Below are positions 34,494 to 43,534 of a stretch of 64,000 bases of DNA, in pieces. The translations under genes and the position numbers were made by a program. How positions within the stretch are numbered: the first letter of the stretch is position 1; every line of letters begins with the position of its first letter. The notes beneath the pieces were generated by a model, which was given only the letters and a program-made list of their open reading frames with translations, was not told the DNA's origin and made no database searches. The stretch lies in contig NZ_FODY01000009.1 of the NCBI RefSeq assembly GCF_900110485.1, positions 79,274 to 143,273 of the forward strand, in the 5' to 3' direction. Source of the DNA: Propionispora vibrioides. Lineage in GTDB: Bacteria; Bacillota; Negativicutes; Propionisporales; Propionisporaceae.

Positions 34494-34892
34494 ATGCGAC
34501 ATGTAACGGCTGCTGTTTTATTAAAGGACGGCAAGTGCCTAATCGCTAAACGGCGAACAGGCGACGCGCTGGAGCATCTGTGGGAATTTCCCGGTGGCAA
34601 GGTCGAAGAGGGGGAGACACCGCAGAAATGTCTGCAACGGGAAATCCGGGAGGAACTTCAAATCGAAGTCGCAGTGGGAGACTTTTTAACCGAAAGCATC
34701 TACGACTACGGTCGGGGCGTTATCCGGTTAATGGCCTATATCGTCACCTGGCAAAGCGGCAGCCTGAGGCCGACCGTTCATGACGGACTTGCCTGGGTTG
34801 ACGGGAACACAATCACCGGTTATCCATTTGCCCCGGCCGATATTCCGATAGCGGAGAAGGTGAGAGAATTATTGTCCGCTGGGAAGAGTTGA
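34494..34892 (+). CDS. Nudix hydrolase, MutT-like
   Basis: 132 residues from ATG 34494 (AAAGGAG upstream). The Nudix box spans residues 34-59: GGKVEEGETPQKCLQREIREELQIEV fits G-x5-E-x7-REUxEExxU. HLWEFPGG before the box and the small size match MutT/CTP pyrophosphohydrolase-type proteins that sanitise oxidised nucleotides. It is probably cotranscribed with thiM (50 bases between them), but its function need not relate to thiamine. Confidence 0.9.
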   Translation: MRHVTAAVLLKDGKCLIAKRRTGDALEHLWEFPGGKVEEGETPQKCLQREIREELQIEVAVGDFLTESIYDYGRGVIRLMAYIVTWQSGSLRPTVHDGLAWVDGNTITGYPFAPADIPIAEKVRELLSAGKS

Positions 34893-34943
34893 CGGATATT
34901 GGGCGATTGCATAGTATAGTGAAAAAGAAAGGGAGTAGGCGAA

Positions 34944-35375
34944 TTGGATTATTTATGGCTGGTATTTTCTTTGCTATCGGCTGTAACGGCAGCGCTGGTG
35001 GCTATTTTTGGCAAGATTGGCCTGCAGACAGTGGACGCCAACACGGCTACAGCCGTCCGGTCGATTGTCATGGCCATTTTTTTAATGGGAGTAGTGGTAT
35101 TGCAGGGGAGTGTTAAGCAGATACCAGTTATTTTGGCCGATAAAAGGACGTTGTTATTTATTGTGCTTAGCGGGATAGCCGGGGCCCTGTCCTGGTTGTT
35201 TTATTTCCTGGCCCTTAAGTACGGTAAGGTATCACAGGTAGCGCCCATTGACAAGCTGAGTGTTGTGATGGCCACGATCCTGGCTGTCATGCTGCTGGGC
35301 GAAAACATCAGCCTGTTAAATGGCATCGGTGTCGCACTTATCGCCGCCGGAGCCATTGTGGTGGCTCTTTCCTAG
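34944..35375 (+). CDS. EamA/DMT family protein, single-domain
   Basis: 143 residues from TTG 34944 with AAAGGGAGTAGG upstream. It is one EamA unit with five hydrophobic segments (starting WLVFSLLSAVTAALVAIFGKIGL) and the typical ALKYGKVSQVAPIDKLSVVMATILAVMLLGE motif. Full DMT transporters carry two such units; single-unit forms of about 140 residues are common and probably work as dimers. The substrate is unknown. Its stop codon abuts a family B repeat. Confidence 0.85.
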   Translation: MDYLWLVFSLLSAVTAALVAIFGKIGLQTVDANTATAVRSIVMAIFLMGVVVLQGSVKQIPVILADKRTLLFIVLSGIAGALSWLFYFLALKYGKVSQVAPIDKLSVVMATILAVMLLGENISLLNGIGVALIAAGAIVVALS

Positions 35376-35476
35376 AGAACCGCTGATTTAATGAGCCTGC
35401 CAGCCTGGCGAAAGTATCAGTCTGCAGCTTGTCAGGCAAAAATCAGCAACCTGTCATACGCCAGCCATGGTTCCCT
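35373..35476. repeat. Palindromic interspersed repeat, family B copy 3 (degenerate)
   Basis: The left end TAGAGAACCGCTGATTTAATGAGCCTGCCAGCCTGGCGA matches the left part of the 62549 copy (GATTAAATGAACCTGTCAGCCTGGCGA). The right end CCAGCCATGGTTCCCT keeps only part of the inverted repeat. It ends 52 bases before the beta-lactamase start. TATAAT at 35491-35496 just beyond it may be that gene's -10 box. Confidence 0.6.
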
Positions 35477-35527
35477 GTTAAGCAAACTATTATAATGGAC
35501 GTATAGAAGAAAAACAGGGGTGAAGCT

Positions 35528-36355
35528 ATGAAAAAGAGTACGATTATGACAGGGCTGATTCTTTTGTTAAGTATGCTTGTGGGGATTGTGGCAGCGGTAT
35601 CGGCACGGCAGCAGGAGCCTAAGGTGATTCCCTTGGATGTAACTGCCATCAAGGTGGACGAATTTTTCCCCCGCCAGGAAGGAACATTCATTTTAAAAGA
35701 TATGCAAACCGGCAAGATGTTTGTCTACAATCCGGCCAGAGCGAATGTCCGGCAGTCGCCTTGCTCTACCTTTAAGATCATGAACTCGCTGATTGGGTTG
35801 CAGACCAAAGTGGTGCAGGACGAGTACGATGTGAAGCGCTGGGATGGCACCGACCGTGGGTTGGCGGTGTGGAACCGGGATCATACGCTGGGGTCGGCCA
35901 TGCGCTATTCCGTAGTCTGGTATTATCAGGCTATGGCCCGTGATATTGGCGCCGAGCGGATGCAGTACTGGCTGGACCAATGCTCTTACGGCAACCGGGA
36001 CATCAGCGGCGGCATTGACCAGTTCTGGCTAAACAGCTCGCTGACCATTTCACCGTTGGAACAGGTTGAGTTTCTGGAGCAATTGTATGCCGGAACCCTG
36101 CCTTTCGATAAAGATGTGATGAAGACGGTTAAACGGATGATGCTTTTAGAAGAGGGAGATACATATGCGCTGTACGGGAAAACCGGAAGCTCCAAAGACA
36201 ATCTGGGCTGGTTTGTTGGGTTCGTCAATGTAAAGGGAAGGACCTATCTCTATGCTACTCAGCTTGACAGTCCGCAAGGAAATAAAACCGGCGGCGCTTT
36301 TGCCAAGAAGGTAACCCTGGATATTTTAAAAAAGTACGGCTTGATTGATAAATGA
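35528..36355 (+). CDS. Class D (OXA-type) beta-lactamase
   Basis: 275 residues from ATG 35528. Residues 1-27 form a signal peptide, so the enzyme acts outside the inner membrane. All class D motifs are present: S80-T-F-K83 (catalytic Ser and carboxylated Lys), S128-V-V130, Y154-G-N156, K218-T-G220, and W167 in DQFWLNSSL, which corresponds to the Trp that stabilises the carboxy-lysine. It should hydrolyse penicillins and possibly other beta-lactams; the spectrum cannot be read from sequence. It lies 89 bases upstream of an FHA-winged-helix regulator. A family B repeat immediately upstream may affect expression. Confidence 0.93.
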   Translation: MKKSTIMTGLILLLSMLVGIVAAVSARQQEPKVIPLDVTAIKVDEFFPRQEGTFILKDMQTGKMFVYNPARANVRQSPCSTFKIMNSLIGLQTKVVQDEYDVKRWDGTDRGLAVWNRDHTLGSAMRYSVVWYYQAMARDIGAERMQYWLDQCSYGNRDISGGIDQFWLNSSLTISPLEQVEFLEQLYAGTLPFDKDVMKTVKRMMLLEEGDTYALYGKTGSSKDNLGWFVGFVNVKGRTYLYATQLDSPQGNKTGGAFAKKVTLDILKKYGLIDK

Positions 36356-36443
36356 ATCGGAACTTATAATAAATAGAGGAGCCGGGCCGCTGCATGAAAG
36401 CTGCGGGAAGGCCCCTCTCTAAATAATCTGTAGGAGACTTCCG

Positions 36444-37127
36444 ATGCAAAAACAGGTGTGGCTTGTTATCGAAAGGGGAGAACCGTTTGAAATAGGGACC
36501 CGCTTAAAATTGGAACCAGGCGAATTTTGTCTGGGCCGTTCCAGCGAGAAGCAGCAGGTCGATATCAGCTTTTCCAATTTCCTTATATCCCGCTGTCATT
36601 GTTGCATTTACCATCATAAGGATGGTCTGGAGGTTTGTGATACCGGCAGCAAGCACGGGACTTTTCTTAATGAGAAGCGCTTGCTCAGTCATAAGAAATA
36701 TCCCATTCTTAGCGGTGATCGAATTTCTTTGTCGATGGGAGTGGCCGTGTTTCGGATTGTTCAGTCGGCGTTGGATGAAGTAACCATCGACTTGACACAG
36801 CCGGTGACAGTAAGCTCTGACGGAGCTGGTGTTATACTGGATGACAGGAAACGGGAATGCCGGATTGAAGGACAGCCCATTCCGCTGACCGAAAAAGAGT
36901 GGCTCTTTCTAAAGCTGCTTTATGACCATGCCAACACGGCGGTGTCTTATGACCGGATTAAACAGGCCGTCTGGCCGGAGCGGATGAACCTAGAGCAGAA
37001 TAATGCGGTAGAAGTGGGGACAGACGAAATAAATACCCTGGTGTACCGAATGCGCCGGAAGCTGGGAATGAAGGATTCCTGTTTAAAATCAGTCCGTGCT
37101 TATGGCTATATGCTGGAAATAAAATGA
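36444..37127 (+). CDS. FHA domain plus winged-helix (OmpR-type) DNA-binding protein
   Basis: 227 residues from ATG 36444 (TAGGAG upstream). The N-terminal FHA domain has L-G-R-S (30-33), S-R-C-H (49-52) and S-K-H-G-T with N76, the phosphothreonine-recognition residues. A linker of about 30 residues leads to a C-terminal Trans_reg_C winged helix (about 137-227: LTEKEWLFLKLLYDH, RIKQAVWPE, VYRMRRKLG, GYMLEIK). Such fusions couple Ser/Thr-kinase signalling to transcription. It is probably in one transcription unit with the beta-lactamase, though a weak GC-rich hairpin lies between them. The target genes are unknown. Confidence 0.88.
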   Translation: MQKQVWLVIERGEPFEIGTRLKLEPGEFCLGRSSEKQQVDISFSNFLISRCHCCIYHHKDGLEVCDTGSKHGTFLNEKRLLSHKKYPILSGDRISLSMGVAVFRIVQSALDEVTIDLTQPVTVSSDGAGVILDDRKRECRIEGQPIPLTEKEWLFLKLLYDHANTAVSYDRIKQAVWPERMNLEQNNAVEVGTDEINTLVYRMRRKLGMKDSCLKSVRAYGYMLEIK

Positions 37128-37266
37128 TTTACTTAGCCCTGATGGATATTACGCGGTATTTGCATAGATGTAAGTAGAGAGAATGGTAATCTATGGGGGA
37201 TTTCCGGTTAGGATAAAAATAATAGGGAATGCTTTAAAAAAGCAAAATCAGATAGTTAGAATGATC

Positions 37267-37488
37267 TTAAATAGCAGGTAGACCAAAATAAAATCCGCCG
37301 TTTCCATAATCATCGGAATCGCGGCGGATTTTTTGCTTTTCTTTATGACGTCGGTAATCATTTTTCCGGTCAACCCAGACGGGAGCCAGTTTTACTTCCG
37401 GTGTCATGGCCCGGTTTGGCTTGCCGGGAACTTTAAGGGTATTGGGATTGATTGTACCACAGGGTATAGGCTGTTTTCGTTTAGACAT
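37267..37488 (-). CDS. Small basic conserved-type hypothetical protein
   Basis: 73 residues on the minus strand from ATG 37488, preceded on that strand by GGAGGTG. It is rich in Lys, Arg, Pro and Asn (MSKRKQPIPCGTIN, then KVPGKPNRAM, RHKEKQKIRR) and ends in aromatic/Gly residues (GNGGFYFGLP). It has no membrane segment. The good ribosome-binding site and sensible composition support a real gene. No family recognised. Bases 37128-37266 hold nothing recognisable. Confidence 0.6.
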   Translation of the reverse strand: MSKRKQPIPCGTINPNTLKVPGKPNRAMTPEVKLAPVWVDRKNDYRRHKEKQKIRRDSDDYGNGGFYFGLPAI

Positions 37489-37551
37489 GATCAGCACCTC
37501 CATGAGCTTATTATACTGCGGGGCACCTTACCCTTACAACTATGGATATTT

Positions 37552-37681
37552 AAAGCACCGCTGACTTATTCGCACTGCGCGTCCGATGGAACCTTTTTCA
37601 CCTGGCTGTGTCAGCAAAACCTTAGCAGATGAAAAAATCCCGCCTTATGCCGGCAAGCATACCAAATCAGCGGTTCCTTAG
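37552..37681. repeat. Palindromic interspersed repeat, family B copy 4
   Basis: The left end AAAGCACCGCTGACTTATTCGCACTGCGCGTCC matches the left end of the 23576 copy (ACCGCTGATTAATTCACACTGCGCGTCC). The right end AAATCAGCGGTTCCTTAG is its inverted partner. An internal CCTGGCTGTGTCAGCAAAACCTTAG segment matches the 361 copy. It ends 20 bases before the -35 box of the ileS promoter. Confidence 0.75.
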
Positions 37682-37700
37682 AAATTTGCTTTAGAACCAT

Positions 37701-37730
37701 TTGACAATTCCTATACGTAAGACGTATAAT
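37701..37730 (+). promoter_or_regulatory. SigmaA-type promoter of ileS
   Basis: Consensus TTGACA (37701-37706), 18-base spacer and consensus TATAAT (37725-37730), just upstream of the T-box leader. Confidence 0.85.
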
Positions 37731-37737
37731 AGCGATG

Positions 37738-38015
37738 AATATTTGAATCTGGTTTTACCAAAGGCTGTGAACAGGAAGAGTATTTCGGTCGGGAACCGTA
37801 CAGAGAGCAGGGAAAGCTGAGAACCTGCGGGGGATTGCCGGAAGAAAATCACCTGAGAGCCGATGACTGAACTAGTGTAGTGACTCACTACTATACTTAC
37901 AGTAGGTCCATTCGTATTCCTGCGTTAAAGGATAAGGTATGCAGTACCTGAATGTGAAGGTGGTATAGCGAAGGTAAACACTTCGTCCTGACAGGGGGCG
38001 AAGTGTTTTTTATTT
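37738..38015 (+). ncRNA. T-box leader (isoleucine-specific) of ileS
   Basis: The leader precedes ileS. It contains the conserved T-box antiterminator sequence AAGGTGGTATAGCG (37957-37970), followed by a terminator hairpin AACACTTCG/CGAAGTGTT (37977-38007) with a T-run. Stem I-type GGGAACCGTACAGAGAGCAG and GCTGAGAACCTGC segments are present. The likely specifier codon is ATC (37848-37850) in GAAAATCACC, matching isoleucine. Uncharged tRNA-Ile would pair with the specifier and the T-box bulge to allow read-through. Exact ends are approximate. Confidence 0.92.
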
Positions 38016-38078
38016 TTAACAACGATCCGCCGGGTGGCAGTGTTGTCTTAAGGAAGGAACAAGAGAAAGGGGCAGAAC

Positions 38079-41000
38079 ATGTATAAGAAAGTAAGTCCGA
38101 AAAATGATTTTGTGGAAATGGAAAAATCCATCCTGAATTTATGGGAAGAAAAACAAGTCATTGCCAAGAACTTTGACATGAATGAAGGCAAGGAGTATTT
38201 TACCTTTTATGACGGTCCGCCGACAGCTAACGGCACACCGCATATCGGTCATGTGGTAACCAGGGTTATCAAGGACCTGATTCCCCGCTATAAGGTCATG
38301 AAAGGTTACAAGGTGCTTCGCAAAGCCGGCTGGGACACTCACGGTTTGCCGGTGGAGCTTGAAGTGGAAAAGAAATTGGGAATTTCCGGCAAGCCGGAAA
38401 TTGAAAAATATGGTGTGGAAGCTTTCATTAAGCAATGTAAGGAAAGCGTGTTTACTTATGCCACGCAATGGAAGGAAATGTCCGAGCGGGTAGCTTATTG
38501 GATTGACATGGAGAATCCCTATGTAACCTATCACAACGACTATATCGAATCGGTCTGGTGGTCGTTAAAGCAGCTTTGGGATAAAGACCTGCTCTACAAA
38601 GGCCATAAGATTGTTCCCTACTGCCCGCGCTGCGGCACGGCACTGTCCTCCCATGAAGTGGCCCAGGGTTACAAGGATGTAAAGGATAGCTCGGCCTATG
38701 TTAAATTCCGGCTGAAAGGTGAAAATGCCGCCATTCTCGTCTGGACGACGACGCCTTGGACGCTGCCCAGCAACGTGGCCCTGGCGGTCAATCAAAAATA
38801 TGATTATGTGGAAGTCATCAACCAGGAAGAACACCTCATTCTGGCCAAGGAACTGCTAAGCTGCCTGGAAGGCGAATATGAAGTGGTGCGGGAATTCAAA
38901 GGCGAAGAGCTGTTGGGCAAGGAATACGAGCCCATGTTCAGCTTTGCCAAGCCGGAGAAGAAAGCCTATTATGTGGTGCACGGCGATTTTGTCACCCTCG
39001 GCGACGGCACCGGTATCGTGCATATTGCGCCGGCCTATGGGGAAGACGATAACAAGATCGGTCAGAAATATGACCTGCCCCTGGTGAACCTGGTGGATGC
39101 TCAGGGTAACTTTACCGAAGAGGTCACCCCCTGGCAGGGTCTGTTTGTCAAGAAGGCCGATGAGAAAATTCAGGCGTTCCTCAAAGAAACCAATACGCTG
39201 TATAAAGCGGAAAAATATCTTCACTCCTATCCGTTCTGCTGGCGCTGCGATACGCCGCTGCTCTACTATCCGCGGGTATCCTGGTTTGTCAGAATGTCAT
39301 CCCTCCGGGACAATCTGCTGGCCAACAACGATACCATCAACTGGTATCCGGACAATGTAAAAAAAGGCCGGTTTGGCAACTTCCTGGAAAACGTCATCGA
39401 CTGGGGTCTTAGCCGTGAACGCTACTGGGGCACGCCGCTGCCTATTTGGGAGTGCGACTGCGGCCACCGGGAATGCATCGGCAGTGTGGCCGAACTGAAA
39501 GAAAAAGGCCGGGCTGTAGCGGACGATATCGATCTGCATAAGCCGTACATTGATCAGGTACAGCTTGAGTGCCCGCAGTGCGGCAAGGATATGCAGCGCG
39601 TCAGCGAAGTCATCGACTGCTGGTATGACTCGGGTTCGATGCCGTTTGCTCAATACCACTATCCGTTTGAAAATAAAGAGCTGTTTGAACAAAACTTCCC
39701 GGCCCAGTTCATCTCTGAGGCAGTGGACCAGACCCGCGGCTGGTTCTATACCCTGCTGGCCATTTCAACTGCCGTATTTGATAAGAGCTCCTTTGAAAAC
39801 TGCGTTGTTTTAGGCCACGTCCTGGATAAGCATGGCCTTAAGATGTCGAAGCATAAAGGCAATGTGTTGAGCCCGTTTACCGTGCTGGACCATCAGGGCG
39901 CTGATGCCTTGCGCTGGTACTTCTACACGGCCAGCGCTCCCTGGCTGCCCTCCCGTTTCTACGAGGACGCCGTAATCGAAGCGCAGCGCAAGTTCCTGAA
40001 TACCCTGTGGAATGTGTATTCCTTCTATGTGCTGTATGCCGAAATCGATCAATTTGATCCGGCCAAGTACCAGGGACGGCAAAGCAGCCATGTCATGGAC
40101 CGCTGGATTATTTCCAAGCTTAATACCCTGATTCAGCGGGTGGATGAATACCTGGATACTTATAAAATCACCGGGGCGGCCGAACTGATCGAGGAGTTTA
40201 CCGATGAGCTGTCCAATTGGTATGTCCGCCGCAACCGGACCCGTTACTGGTCAATGGATATGACGGAGGACAAGATTGACGCCTACCTCACCTTGCATAC
40301 CGTGCTGAAAGACCTGGTGGTCGTTGCGGCTCCGTTCGTGCCATTTATTACCGAAGAAATCTATCAGAACCTGGTGGCGCCCATTTTGCCTGGCGCACCG
40401 GAAAGCGTGCATTTGTGCCTATGGCCCGAATACCGGGAGGAACTGGTTGATGTCAAACTGGAAAAGGAAATGGAATTGGCCTACAAGATTTGCGGCCTGG
40501 GCCGCAGCGCCAGAAATCTGGCCAACATCAAAAACCGCCAGCCGCTGCCTAAGATGCTTGTCAGCACCAGCGAGCTCCCCGCCTATTATGTGGACATCAT
40601 CAAGGATGAACTGAATATTAAAGAAGTCATGGTCAATGCCAATATGTCCGATTACGTAAGCTATACCATTAAGCCTAATTCACCGGTGCTAGGCAAGCTG
40701 TACGGCAAGCTGCTGCCGGGCATCCGGAAAGCGATCACCGAAGCTAACCAGATGGAACTGGCGCTTAAAGTTTCAGCCGGACAAAGCATTAGCATTGAAG
40801 TGGAGGGAACCTCCATCGAGCTGAACAGTGAAAACCTGCTGGTTACCATGAACGGTTTGGAAGGCTTCGCCTTTGCCGGCGAAGGTGAGCTGGGCGTCGT
40901 GCTGGATACCCATATTAGTGAAGAACTGAAAACCGAAGGCTATGCCCGGGAGATGGTCAGCAAGCTGCAGAATATGCGGAAAGACAGCCTATTTGAAGTG

Positions 41001-41180
41001 GTGGATAAGATCAACATTTATATGGCCGGCAATGAGCTATTAAAAGCCGTAGTCGAACAATATAAAGATTATATTATGAGCGAAACGCTGGCCGAGGACA
41101 TCATTTTTGATGCCGACAGGGAATATACGGAAGTGAATATTAACGGTGAAAAGTTAAAGCTGGCGGTGGAGCGGCAGTAG
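38079..41180 (+). CDS. ileS: Isoleucine--tRNA ligase
   Basis: 1033 residues from ATG 38079 (AGAGAAAGGGG upstream). It is a class I aminoacyl-tRNA synthetase: HIGH at residues 55-58 in [17 protein letters not shown] in the second signature, editing-domain segment [12 protein letters not shown], and Cys pairs CPRCG and CPQCG of zinc sites. Length and motif spacing fit the eukaryote-like (type 2) IleRS found in many anaerobes, in which HIGH and KMSKH are typical. It charges tRNA-Ile and is regulated by the T-box upstream. It is monocistronic, with its own promoter and terminator. Confidence 0.97.
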   Translation: MYKKVSPKNDFVEMEKSILNLWEEKQVIAKNFDMNEGKEYFTFYDGPPTANGTPHIGHVVTRVIKDLIPRYKVMKGYKVLRKAGWDTHGLPVELEVEKKLGISGKPEIEKYGVEAFIKQCKESVFTYATQWKEMSERVAYWIDMENPYVTYHNDYIESVWWSLKQLWDKDLLYKGHKIVPYCPRCGTALSSHEVAQGYKDVKDSSAYVKFRLKGENAAILVWTTTPWTLPSNVALAVNQKYDYVEVINQEEHLILAKELLSCLEGEYEVVREFKGEELLGKEYEPMFSFAKPEKKAYYVVHGDFVTLGDGTGIVHIAPAYGEDDNKIGQKYDLPLVNLVDAQGNFTEEVTPWQGLFVKKADEKIQAFLKETNTLYKAEKYLHSYPFCWRCDTPLLYYPRVSWFVRMSSLRDNLLANNDTINWYPDNVKKGRFGNFLENVIDWGLSRERYWGTPLPIWECDCGHRECIGSVAELKEKGRAVADDIDLHKPYIDQVQLECPQCGKDMQRVSEVIDCWYDSGSMPFAQYHYPFENKELFEQNFPAQFISEAVDQTRGWFYTLLAISTAVFDKSSFENCVVLGHVLDKHGLKMSKHKGNVLSPFTVLDHQGADALRWYFYTASAPWLPSRFYEDAVIEAQRKFLNTLWNVYSFYVLYAEIDQFDPAKYQGRQSSHVMDRWIISKLNTLIQRVDEYLDTYKITGAAELIEEFTDELSNWYVRRNRTRYWSMDMTEDKIDAYLTLHTVLKDLVVVAAPFVPFITEEIYQNLVAPILPGAPESVHLCLWPEYREELVDVKLEKEMELAYKICGLGRSARNLANIKNRQPLPKMLVSTSELPAYYVDIIKDELNIKEVMVNANMSDYVSYTIKPNSPVLGKLYGKLLPGIRKAITEANQMELALKVSAGQSISIEVEGTSIELNSENLLVTMNGLEGFAFAGEGELGVVLDTHISEELKTEGYAREMVSKLQNMRKDSLFEVVDKINIYMAGNELLKAVVEQYKDYIMSETLAEDIIFDADREYTEVNINGEKLKLAVERQ

Positions 41181-41196
41181 TACACTGCTGAACTGT

Positions 41197-41236
41197 ACAG
41201 GGCCGGGGATATATCCCCGGCCCTGTTGCTTTTTTT
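41197..41236 (+). terminator. Intrinsic terminator of ileS
   Basis: ACAGGGCCGGGGA-TATA-TCCCCGGCCCTGT is a 13-bp GC-rich stem followed by TGC and a T7 run. Confidence 0.93.
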
Positions 41237-41403
41237 CGGATAGAAGCTGATATTGGCTCGTGCACCAATGTCTATTGACAAAAAGCTGAAAAAAATGTTA
41301 ACTGGAAGTAATAAGTCTATATTGCGGTCCCTGTCAAGCTTAAAACGGAAGAAATATCGCCATAATATTGATTGATCTGGGGCCCAGTTAGGAGGAACCT
41401 ATT

Positions 41404-42105
41404 TTGAATTTTATTGTAGCTCCAGAGGTTTTTGCGTTATTGCCGGAGGTTTGTTTTGGCGTGGTAGTGGTCAAAGGGGTGGACAATAGCAGTGCCAGGC
41501 AGGAAACGGAAGAATTGTTGGCAGCAAGTGTTCGGTTGGCCAGTGAGAAGTTTCAGACAGGCAAGGTAAAAGAGGCGGCGGAGATTCTGCCTTACCGGGA
41601 GGCCTTTCAGACCTTGGGCATAAACCCCAATAAATATATGAGTTCCATTGAAGCCATGAGCTCGCGAATTGCCAAACAGAAGGATTTCCCACGCATCAGT
41701 CCCCTTGTCGATTTGGTCAATGCCGTATCTTTAAAGCATCTGGTGCCGATGGGCGCCCACGATCTGGCAGCGGCGGACGGTGATATTCAGGTCCGGTTGT
41801 CCCGGCAGGGTGACAGCTTTATTCCCTTTGGCTCCGATACGGCGGAAATCCTGGCAGATGGCGAGCTAATTTACTCGGCCGGCAGCATTGTTAAAACAAG
41901 ACGCTGGATTTGGCGGCAAAGCGAGCAAGGCTGTGTGACCGGTGCGACCCGGGACGTATTTTTCCCGATCGACGGATTTTACGGACAGAACGAACAACGG
42001 GTAATTGCGGCCAGGGATGAATTGGCTGAATGGCTGGAACGGTTATTTGCCGTCCCGGTGACGGTCGGCATGGTTGATAAAACCAATCCATCTTTGGCAA
42101 TATAA
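41404..42105 (+). CDS. Stand-alone B3/4 domain protein
   Basis: 233 residues from TTG 41404 with TAGGAGGAACC upstream. The B3/4 domain occurs in the beta subunit of phenylalanyl-tRNA synthetase, where it edits mischarged tRNA; free-standing copies exist widely. Visible features: ILPYREAFQTLGINPNKYMSSIEAM, DLVNAVSLKHLVPMGAHDL, and TRRWIWRQSEQGCVTGATRDVFFPIDG. It may deacylate mischarged tRNA or act on free amino-acyl compounds, but this is inference. It lies upstream of a hydrogenase-like gene in the same direction with no hairpin between them. Confidence 0.85.
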   Translation: MNFIVAPEVFALLPEVCFGVVVVKGVDNSSARQETEELLAASVRLASEKFQTGKVKEAAEILPYREAFQTLGINPNKYMSSIEAMSSRIAKQKDFPRISPLVDLVNAVSLKHLVPMGAHDLAAADGDIQVRLSRQGDSFIPFGSDTAEILADGELIYSAGSIVKTRRWIWRQSEQGCVTGATRDVFFPIDGFYGQNEQRVIAARDELAEWLERLFAVPVTVGMVDKTNPSLAI

Positions 42106-42174
42106 TGAGAGACGGTTGCAATAAGGCTGATTTGAAGCACTCTTATTAAGGCGATAAAGATAAGGAGTGATGCT

Positions 42175-43302
42175 ATGACAACTTTTCGAGCATTATACAG
42201 CAGAATACGGCAGGAAGTATCCGCTCAGACGGAAAGTGGCTGGGAGGGTGTAGGCGGCGACGATTTTGACAAAAGCCAGCTCAATTGCCTGTTCAGCCCG
42301 GAACAGTATCCGGTCAACCCGGGCATTCATGAATGTCTGCAAATGGCGAAAGCCGGTGCCTTGACTATTTCCCGTGATGTGCTGGCTTCACTGGAAACAC
42401 TGGCGGCTAAGCCTAGCTTTGCCTATGTGTTGATTGCTCCTTCCTTTTTGGGCCAGTTTCATGAACAGGTGACACCGGGCATGCTGCGTAACGCCTTCCG
42501 GCACATGGGTTTTGACGGTATGGTGGAAGTGGCCGTGTTTGCCGATATCCTGACTATTAAGGAAGCGCTGGAGTTTGACCGGAATATTCTCAGCGAAAAG
42601 GACTTCCAGTTGACCAGTTGCTGCTGCCCCATGTGGATTGCTATGATCCGGAAGGTTTACAGCGAGTTGATGCCCCATGTGCCGGCCACGGTATCGCCGA
42701 TGATTGCGGCGGGCCGGACAGTGAAAATCCTGCATCCCGGCTCGGTGACCATTTTCATCGGTCCCTGCGTTGCCAAAAAGAGCGAGGCCCGGGAACCTAA
42801 CCTGGTGGGCGCTATCGATCATGTGCTGACGTATCAGGAGACTAAGGAATTGTTTGACTTGCTGCAAATTGATCTAACCTCCTATGTGGACAGCGAAAAG
42901 GAGAATTCCTCCCGGGGCGGCCGCATTTACGCGCGGGCCGGCGGGGTCAGTGAGGCGGTGAAAAGTACGGTGGAGCGGCTTAATCCCCACCGGAGCATCA
43001 CCATCAAGACCAGAATGGCTGACGGAGTGCCGAACTGCCGGGCGATGATGAATGAACTGATGGACGGGCGGGTCAACGCTAATTTCTTCGAAGGCATGGG
43101 CTGTAACGGCGGCTGTGTCGGCGGGCCCAAGGTACTTGTCGACAAGGAATTTGCCAAAACAAGGGTGGATGAATATGGGGAAAAGGCTGTTTACCAAACG
43201 CCGATCGAAAATCCTTATGTGATTGAGCTGCTCCACCGGTTGGGCTTTGACACGCCGGACAGCCTGTTGGCGGATAACGAATTTTTCACCCGCAAGTTTT
43301 AA
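42175..43302 (+). CDS. Minimal [FeFe]-hydrogenase-like protein (H-cluster domain only)
   Basis: 375 residues from ATG 42175 (AAGGAG upstream). The three H-cluster segments are present: TSCCCPMW (147-154), GPCVAKKSE (196-204), and FFEGMGCNGGCVGGPK (304-319), plus SPMIAAGR near 174-181. All cysteines expected to hold the [4Fe-4S] and the diiron site are there. There is no N-terminal ferredoxin-like domain, PAS domain, small-subunit tail or NuoG-type region. The first motif has an extra Cys compared with the usual TSCCP. It could be a hydrogenase relying on an external electron partner, or a sensory/non-canonical group member. No hydEFG maturases lie in the window. Confidence 0.85.
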   Translation: MTTFRALYSRIRQEVSAQTESGWEGVGGDDFDKSQLNCLFSPEQYPVNPGIHECLQMAKAGALTISRDVLASLETLAAKPSFAYVLIAPSFLGQFHEQVTPGMLRNAFRHMGFDGMVEVAVFADILTIKEALEFDRNILSEKDFQLTSCCCPMWIAMIRKVYSELMPHVPATVSPMIAAGRTVKILHPGSVTIFIGPCVAKKSEAREPNLVGAIDHVLTYQETKELFDLLQIDLTSYVDSEKENSSRGGRIYARAGGVSEAVKSTVERLNPHRSITIKTRMADGVPNCRAMMNELMDGRVNANFFEGMGCNGGCVGGPKVLVDKEFAKTRVDEYGEKAVYQTPIENPYVIELLHRLGFDTPDSLLADNEFFTRKF

Positions 43303-43310
43303 AGGGTGGC

Positions 43311-43356
43311 GAGAATTTCTGCCGTTAGGCCAAACGGTCAGGAATTCTTCTTTTTT
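43311..43356 (+). terminator. Intrinsic terminator after the hydrogenase-like gene
   Basis: GAGAATTTCTGCCGTT and AACGGTCAGGAATTCTTC form a long stem with one mismatch, followed by T6. Confidence 0.88.
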
Positions 43357-43422
43357 CCGACAGGTAGTCCCGTGTTAAAACCGTAGGCAGCCGTGGTTTT
43401 TCCTGTTATAATCAAAAGGGAC

Positions 43423-43507
43423 TTAGTAATTTATCAACTTTGAAATTATAATTTTTTTACGTGTCTTTTTCTGCAATTTTAATTTTGCAAAGTTGACGGA
43501 CTGCTAA
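43423..43507. repeat. Short AT-rich inverted-repeat element
   Basis: TTAG-TAATTTA-TCAACTTTG on the left pairs with CAAAGTTGA-CGGACTG-CTAA on the right (about 15 of 20 positions) around an AT-rich centre. A related single end, CCAAGTTGACGGACTACTGG, occurs at 44089-44108. It could be a small MITE remnant. It ends 28 bases before the mgsA start. Confidence 0.45.
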
Positions 43508-43534
43508 TTATCTTGATGAAAACAGGAGGGACCT

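Noticed and set aside
37862..37960. Inverted GTAGTGA/TCACTAC sequence with ACTAGTG resembling repeat ends
   Set aside because: It lies inside the ileS T-box leader and is better explained as a leader stem.
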